Positions 59,969-64,000 of a stretch of DNA of 64,000 nt are shown here, one piece after another. The stretch is from Agromyces bauzanensis (GTDB taxonomy: Bacteria > Actinomycetota > Actinomycetes > Actinomycetales > Microbacteriaceae): NCBI RefSeq assembly GCF_014645655.1, contig NZ_BMMD01000015.1, positions 30,731 through 94,730 of the forward strand, in the 5' to 3' direction. Each line of letters begins with the position of its first letter. Positions within the stretch are counted from its first letter, which is position 1. Both the position numbers and the translations under genes were made by a program. The notes below the pieces were generated by a model that had not been told where the DNA came from, made no database searches, and saw only the letters and a program-made list of their open reading frames with translations.

Positions 59969-62900
59969 TCAGTCCGCGAGCAGCCCCCGCAGGTCGTCGG
60001 CCGTGAGCGAGGCATCCGTCATCCCCTCGTCGTCGAGGAGCGACGCCACGAGTTCGCCCTTGCGGGCCTTCAGCTCCATGACCTTCTCCTCGATCGTTCC
60101 CGAGGCGACGAGCCGGTACACCATCACCTGCTTCGCCTGGCCGATGCGATGCGTGCGGTCGATCGCCTGCGCCTCGCTGGACGGGTTCCACCACGGATCG
60201 AGGAGGAACACGTAGTCCGCCTCGGTGAGGTTCAACCCGAATCCGCCCGCCTTCAGGCTGATGAGGAACACCGATGCCTCGCCCTCGCGGAACTGCCGGA
60301 TCACCGCGTCGCGTCGACGAGCGGGCGTCGACCCGTCGAGGTACGCATACGGCACCCCTGCGGCATCCAAGCGCGAAGCCGCCCGGCCGAGGAACGACGT
60401 GAACTGGCTGAACACGAGCGCCCGATTCCCCTCGCCGAGCACGTCGTCGAGCTGCTCGAAGAGCGCGTCGAGCTTGGCCGACGCGATTCCCGCGTACCGT
60501 TCCTCGTCGATGAGCGTCGCGTCCAGCGCGAGCATGCGCAGCAGGGTGAGCGAGCGGTACACGATGAAGCGGTTGCGGTCGAGGTCGTCGATGAGCCCGA
60601 GGAGCTTCTGCCGCTCGCGCTGCAGCATGGTGTCGTAGAGCCGCCGGTGCCGCGGATGCAGCTCGACCTGCAGCACCTGCTCCTGCTTCGGCGGCAGCTC
60701 AGGCGCGACGAGCTCCTTCGTGCGCCGCAGCATGAGCGGACGGACCCGTCGGCGCAGCCGCGCGAGCCGCTCGATGTTGCCGTCGTTCTCGATGGGCCGC
60801 CGGTAGCGCTCGTCGAACGCCCGACGCGACGGGAACAGCCCCGGAGCGACGATGTGGAACAGCGCCCACAGCTCGCTGAGGTTGTTCTCGACGGGCGTGC
60901 CCGTGACGACGAGCCGGAACGGCGCCCGGATGTCGCGGGCCGCCTGGTGCACCTTCGTCGCAGCGTTCTTCACGAACTGCGCCTCGTCGAGCACGAGTCC
61001 GCCCCACTCGATCGCGGCGAACGCGTCGGCCTCGAGGCGCAGCACGGAGTACGTCGTGACGACGATATCGGCGTTCGCTGCGGCATCCGCGATGCGACCG
61101 CGCCGCTTCGCCTCGGTGGCCGTGACCGTCGCGACGCGCAGCCCCGGGGTGAAGCGCGCGGCCTCGCTCACCCAGTTCGAGGCGACCGAGGTGGGCGCGA
61201 CGACGAGGAACGGCGCGCCGCCTCCGCGGGTCGAGAAGCGCCCGGCGGAGCCGGACGCGTCTCGAGACTCCGACTCCTCGACCGCATGCGCGATGAGCGA
61301 CAGCGTCTGCGCCGTCTTGCCGAGCCCCATGTCATCGGCGAGGATGCCGCCGAGCCCATGCCGCCACAGGAATGCGAGCCAACGGAACCCCGCGAGCTGG
61401 TACGCCCGCAGCGGCAGCGCGAGGCCTGCGGGCGGCGGAACCTCCTCGACAGCGCCCCCTTCGAGCCCCGCGATGGTCGCCCGCCAGGCGCGCGCGGGAA
61501 CCGAGACATCCGCGAGGTCCTCGAAATCGGCCCAGAGGCTCGTCTGGGTGCGGTGGATGCGCAGGCCCGTCTCCCATTCGGCGAGCGTGCCCGCCTCCTC
61601 GATGAGGTCGCGCAGCTCGTCGAACACCGGCAGCTTGAGGCTCAGGTAGCTCTTGTCGACGAGCAGCAGCCGGCGTTGCCCCTTCGCGAGCGCCCGGAAC
61701 AGCGGCATGAACGGCACGGGCTTGCCCTCGACGGTCAGCCACACGCCGAGGTCGAACCAGTCGCGCTGCCGCGACTCGACCGTCGTGACGCGCACTTCGG
61801 GTGCGGCGGTCACCTCGCGGTAGTCGGGCCGCTCGCCCGTGACATCGATGCGCAGGCCGCCGCGCTCGGCCAAGCGTTCGAGTCGCGGCATCCGCTCGGC
61901 CGTGAACTCGGCGGCGTCGAGGCCCCGCAGGATGATCGCGTCGAGCGGCACCCACCCGAGCTCGTCGGCGACGCGGGCCAGGAGGTCGTCGTCGAGTTCG
62001 GGGTCGTCGGCGGCAGCGGTCGTGGATGCCTCGGATGCCTCGACCGGGCTCGTGCGCCCGCCAGCGTGTTCCCACCGCCAGGCGAGGCGCAGCACGTCGC
62101 CCGGCTCGAACGCCGCCTCGAGCACGAGTGTCGCCGGCGGGACATCGGGCGCCTCGAAGCTGCCATCCAGACTCACGACGGGAAGCGACCGGGCGAGCGT
62201 GTGGAAGTGCCCGCGCAGGAACGTCGACACCTCGGCAGCCGGCACGTGGATCGGCTCGGGCGGCGCCGTGATCAGTGCGCGCTGCGCCGGGGTGAGCTCG
62301 CCGTTGGCGACCGGAGCGAGCTCGATCACCCCGGCATCGAAGTCGGAGCGGTAGACGCCGTGCCACGCGATCGGCCGCACGTGTTCGACCGGGTGCTCCT
62401 CGTCGTCGATCGTGACCGTCGGCTCGAGCGTGAGACCGCCGGGCACGAGGGGTGACCTGCCAGCGAGACTCGCGTCGAGCCCCACCGTGGCGCTCCCGCG
62501 CAGCACGACGTCGGGCGTGACATCCGACCCGACGAGCGCGATGCCGAGCCGCCCCGCCTCGGCGAGCAGCCCCCACAGCAGTGGGCTCTCGAACTCGTCG
62601 AGCGTGATCCACTCGGAGCCGTACTGGTACACCGCGGGCGTCGTGCCCTTCAGCATCGCGAACTGCGCGAACCATCGCGACTGCGACGGGTCGACGCCCG
62701 CGGCGCTGGCCTGGTAGGCGATGTTCTGCCAGGTCAGGCCGTCCTTCACCCAGGTACCCCTGGCGCCCTGGGCGACCGGCCGCACCGCGAGTCGGTCGAC
62801 GGATGCCGCGCGCCGGGCCGTCTCGTCGCGCGCTCCGCGCCACTCGCCGTTCCGGCGCTCGACGCGCCGACGCAGCTCGAACTGGAGCCCGAGCGGGCGC

Positions 62901-63022
62901 GTCGAGCCGCCGGAACCCGGAGCTGCGGCATCCGCTCGCACGTGTGCGAGCCCGGCCAGCGCGCTGCGCCAATCGGTGCCGCCTGCACTGACGCCCGGTC
63001 TGGGCGAGCGGTCGGCGGGCAT
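59969..63022 (-). CDS. SNF2-type DEAD-box helicase, N-terminal SWIM region missing
   Basis: 1017 residues from ATG 63022 (GTG 63043 is also possible); no good ribosome site. The protein starts straight at GTDWRSALAGLAHV and PLGLQFELR, which in complete members of this family follow an N-terminal SWIM zinc finger (Cys-x-Cys ... Cys-x-His) of about 120 residues. The middle beta-rich region and the helicase core are whole: GGILADDMGLGKTAQTLSLI, LVLDEAQFVKN, VTGTPVENNLSELWALFHIV, HRRLYDTMLQRERQKLLGLI, ISLKAGGFGLNLTEADYVFL, RTHRIGQAKQVMVYRLVASG. It translocates on DNA. The missing start and the repeat just upstream point to a deletion. Confidence 0.85.
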   Translation of the reverse strand: MPADRSPRPGVSAGGTDWRSALAGLAHVRADAAAPGSGGSTRPLGLQFELRRRVERRNGEWRGARDETARRAASVDRLAVRPVAQGARGTWVKDGLTWQNIAYQASAAGVDPSQSRWFAQFAMLKGTTPAVYQYGSEWITLDEFESPLLWGLLAEAGRLGIALVGSDVTPDVVLRGSATVGLDASLAGRSPLVPGGLTLEPTVTIDDEEHPVEHVRPIAWHGVYRSDFDAGVIELAPVANGELTPAQRALITAPPEPIHVPAAEVSTFLRGHFHTLARSLPVVSLDGSFEAPDVPPATLVLEAAFEPGDVLRLAWRWEHAGGRTSPVEASEASTTAAADDPELDDDLLARVADELGWVPLDAIILRGLDAAEFTAERMPRLERLAERGGLRIDVTGERPDYREVTAAPEVRVTTVESRQRDWFDLGVWLTVEGKPVPFMPLFRALAKGQRRLLLVDKSYLSLKLPVFDELRDLIEEAGTLAEWETGLRIHRTQTSLWADFEDLADVSVPARAWRATIAGLEGGAVEEVPPPAGLALPLRAYQLAGFRWLAFLWRHGLGGILADDMGLGKTAQTLSLIAHAVEESESRDASGSAGRFSTRGGGAPFLVVAPTSVASNWVSEAARFTPGLRVATVTATEAKRRGRIADAAANADIVVTTYSVLRLEADAFAAIEWGGLVLDEAQFVKNAATKVHQAARDIRAPFRLVVTGTPVENNLSELWALFHIVAPGLFPSRRAFDERYRRPIENDGNIERLARLRRRVRPLMLRRTKELVAPELPPKQEQVLQVELHPRHRRLYDTMLQRERQKLLGLIDDLDRNRFIVYRSLTLLRMLALDATLIDEERYAGIASAKLDALFEQLDDVLGEGNRALVFSQFTSFLGRAASRLDAAGVPYAYLDGSTPARRRDAVIRQFREGEASVFLISLKAGGFGLNLTEADYVFLLDPWWNPSSEAQAIDRTHRIGQAKQVMVYRLVASGTIEEKVMELKARKGELVASLLDDEGMTDASLTADDLRGLLAD

Positions 63023-63055
63023 GCCCCCAATGCTCGCATGCACGCCTGACGCCCG

Positions 63056-63118
63056 CGGGTTGAGAAGCGACGCAGGAGCGTCTCGAAACCGGCTGCGGGC
63101 CAGGCGGGTTTCGAGACG
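63056..63118. repeat. Dispersed repeat at a probable deletion junction
   Basis: GCGGGTTGAGAAGCGACGCA (63055-63074), GGAGCGTCTCGAAACC, then inverted GGGTTTCGAGACG (63106-63118). It belongs with 15971 and 26007. It separates the 5'-less SNF2 gene from the 3'-less DUF2868 gene. Confidence 0.8.
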
Positions 63119-63189
63119 ACGCGGGCGCGCCCCCCAACCGGCGGGCGCGGTGCTGGGCGTTCTCCTCGACCCGCGGAGCGCGGTGCACC

Positions 63190-63829
63190 CGGGTAGAGCT
63201 CGTCGAGCAGGCCCGGCTCGTCGACGAGGGCGGTGAGCGGATGCCCCGAGCCCGCCCCTGCGGCGAGTGCGTCGAGGAACTCGCCTTGCGCCTGGCGCTC
63301 GGGCGTCGCGGCGAGGCCGGACAGGGGGACGACGACCTCCTCGGCGGCCGCCATCCGTGCGAACGACAGGTTCGCGAGCGCTTCGTCATCGCCCCACGCG
63401 ACGGGCGCCTCGATGGTGACCCCGGCGCCGGTCGTACGTGCGCGCGAGGATCGCGTCGAGCCCGCCCCGCGCCTCGGGCGTGAGGGTGTGGCTGTACGGC
63501 ACGGCGCGGATCCGCCCCGAACGGCCGAGGGAGCGCGCAACCAGTCGGCGGTAGTAGGGATCCGTCAGCGGCAGTGCGATGCGGGCGGCCCGGCGCCGCT
63601 CGACAAGTCCCGACACGAGTGCGAGCACGAGCCGCGGGATCACCACCACCGCCGCGACGCCTGCGGCGAGCAGGTGCATCCAGGTCGCGTCGTTCTCGCT
63701 GTCGGGAGCGCGGATGGACGCGACCGCCGCGACATCCGGCACCGGGATGCCCGTGAGCCACGAGCCGGGCGCGAGCTTCACGGCGAGCAGCGCACGCACC
63801 TGATCGGCGTCGAGGAACGTACTGTTCAC
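63190..63829 (-). pseudogene. DUF2868 membrane protein, frameshifted and 3'-truncated
   Basis: ATG 63829: MNSTFLDADQVRALLAVKLA, then membrane helix LAAGVAAVVVIPRLVLALVS, RRAARIALPLTDPYYRRLVA and VPYSHTLTPEARGGLDAILA. At about 63430 the reading must shift to continue GAGVTIEAPVAWGDDEALAN, EEVVVPLSGLAATPERQAQG and LVDEPGLLDELYPGAPRSAG, where similarity ends. Members of DUF2868 are longer and often sit next to a DUF3482 gene, which is not found here. The frame change may be a base error, but the lost 3' end may not. Confidence 0.7.
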
Positions 63830-63845
63830 CTCCTCGCGCCGGGTC

Positions 63846-64000
63846 TCATGCGGCCGACTGGGTTGCGGGCAGCGCGAATCGCGCCCGTCCGCCGGGTCGG
63901 GGTGTTCGTACGGGATCGATGTGCGGTGGTGGGGTGAACCAGACTTCGGTTCGGGTTGCGTGGATGTCCCATCCCTCGCGGTGGATTCGGTGGTGGCAGA
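63846..64000 (-). CDS. HNH endonuclease of the DUF222/13E12 type, C-terminal end, cut by window edge
   Basis: The last 50 residues: CHHRIHREGWDIHATRTEVW, FTPPPHIDPVRTPRPGGRAR, ending QSAA at the TGA at 63846. CHHR.IH...GW is the end of the HNH zinc site, and WFTPPPHIDPVRTPR is the standard C-terminus of these actinobacterial repeat proteins (REP13E12), which are numerous and often mobile. The start and DUF222 part lie beyond the window. There are several such copies per genome in this family. Confidence 0.8.
   Translation of the reverse strand, partial: CHHRIHREGWDIHATRTEVWFTPPPHIDPVRTPRPGGRARFALPATQSAA

Noticed and set aside
58763..62455. A 1230-codon plus-strand frame across the MFS and SNF2 genes
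   Set aside because: It crosses a convergent junction and reads antisense to SNF2; no motif supports it.

Overview
The window is high-GC DNA with tightly packed genes on both strands. It most likely comes from a Microbacteriaceae actinobacterium, close to Agromyces or a relative. The reasons are a DUF7882-type protein typical of that family, an HNH/DUF222 (13E12-type) endonuclease tail, DUF2510 and LGFP proteins, a DUF3516 DEAD-box helicase, strong GGAGG-type ribosome sites mixed with leaderless starts, and constant use of the word GGATGCC/GGCATCC. No rRNA, CRISPR array, prophage, insertion sequence or plasmid origin is visible, so this reads as a chromosomal region.

Layout. 1-1.55 kb: a secreted coiled-coil protein cut by the left edge, then tRNA-Glu, tRNA-Asp and tRNA-Phe with terminators. 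2-6.1 kb: a membrane-anchored protein coupled to PspA/IM30, DUF2255, DUF7882, a broken AraC regulator and small proteins. 6.1-15.8 kb: PHP-domain protein, DHFR-like reductase, zinc alcohol dehydrogenase, a decayed cell-wall-binding gene, EamA transporter, hydrolases, a zinc metallopeptidase, prolyl aminopeptidase, malate dehydrogenase and a GH16-like protein. 16-31.6 kb: TetR regulator, acyl-CoA oxidase, three tandem membrane paralogues, RecQ, a secreted 5'-nucleotidase, an EamA-like protein, a DEAD-box/DUF3516 helicase, an LGFP protein and a large membrane alpha/beta-hydrolase. 31.7-47.4 kb: DUF1353, AEC transporter, phosphoketolase, aldo/keto reductase, PhzF, an ArsR-SRPBCC-VOC operon, two cold-shock proteins around a fatty-acid desaturase, an epimerase, VanZ, TauE/SafE, DUF2510, YCII and a YbdK-type ligase. 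47.5-64 kb: a wrecked M14 peptidase, secreted proteins, a BadF-type kinase, NUDIX, an AidB-like acyl-CoA dehydrogenase, a heterodimeric ABC exporter, an MFS carrier, an SNF2 helicase lacking its N-terminus, a broken DUF2868 gene and the tail of an HNH endonuclease.

How parts work together. PspA and its membrane partner are translationally coupled. ArsR, SRPBCC and VOC form one operon under an AT-rich inverted repeat. Phosphoketolase and malate dehydrogenase are central-carbon enzymes standing alone. The desaturase and the two CspA copies look like cold-adaptation functions. The ABC pair forms one exporter with one degenerate and one canonical ATP site.

Three patterns go beyond gene content. 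First, nearly every convergent 3'-3' junction holds a repeat or hairpin, and the designs differ (8-, 10-, 14- and 14/15-bp tandem repeats, palindromes). Second, GGATGCC/GGCATCC is scattered over genes and gaps far more often than composition predicts. Third, at least seven genes are damaged by truncation or internal deletion, two of them on either side of one dispersed repeat at 63.06-63.12 kb.
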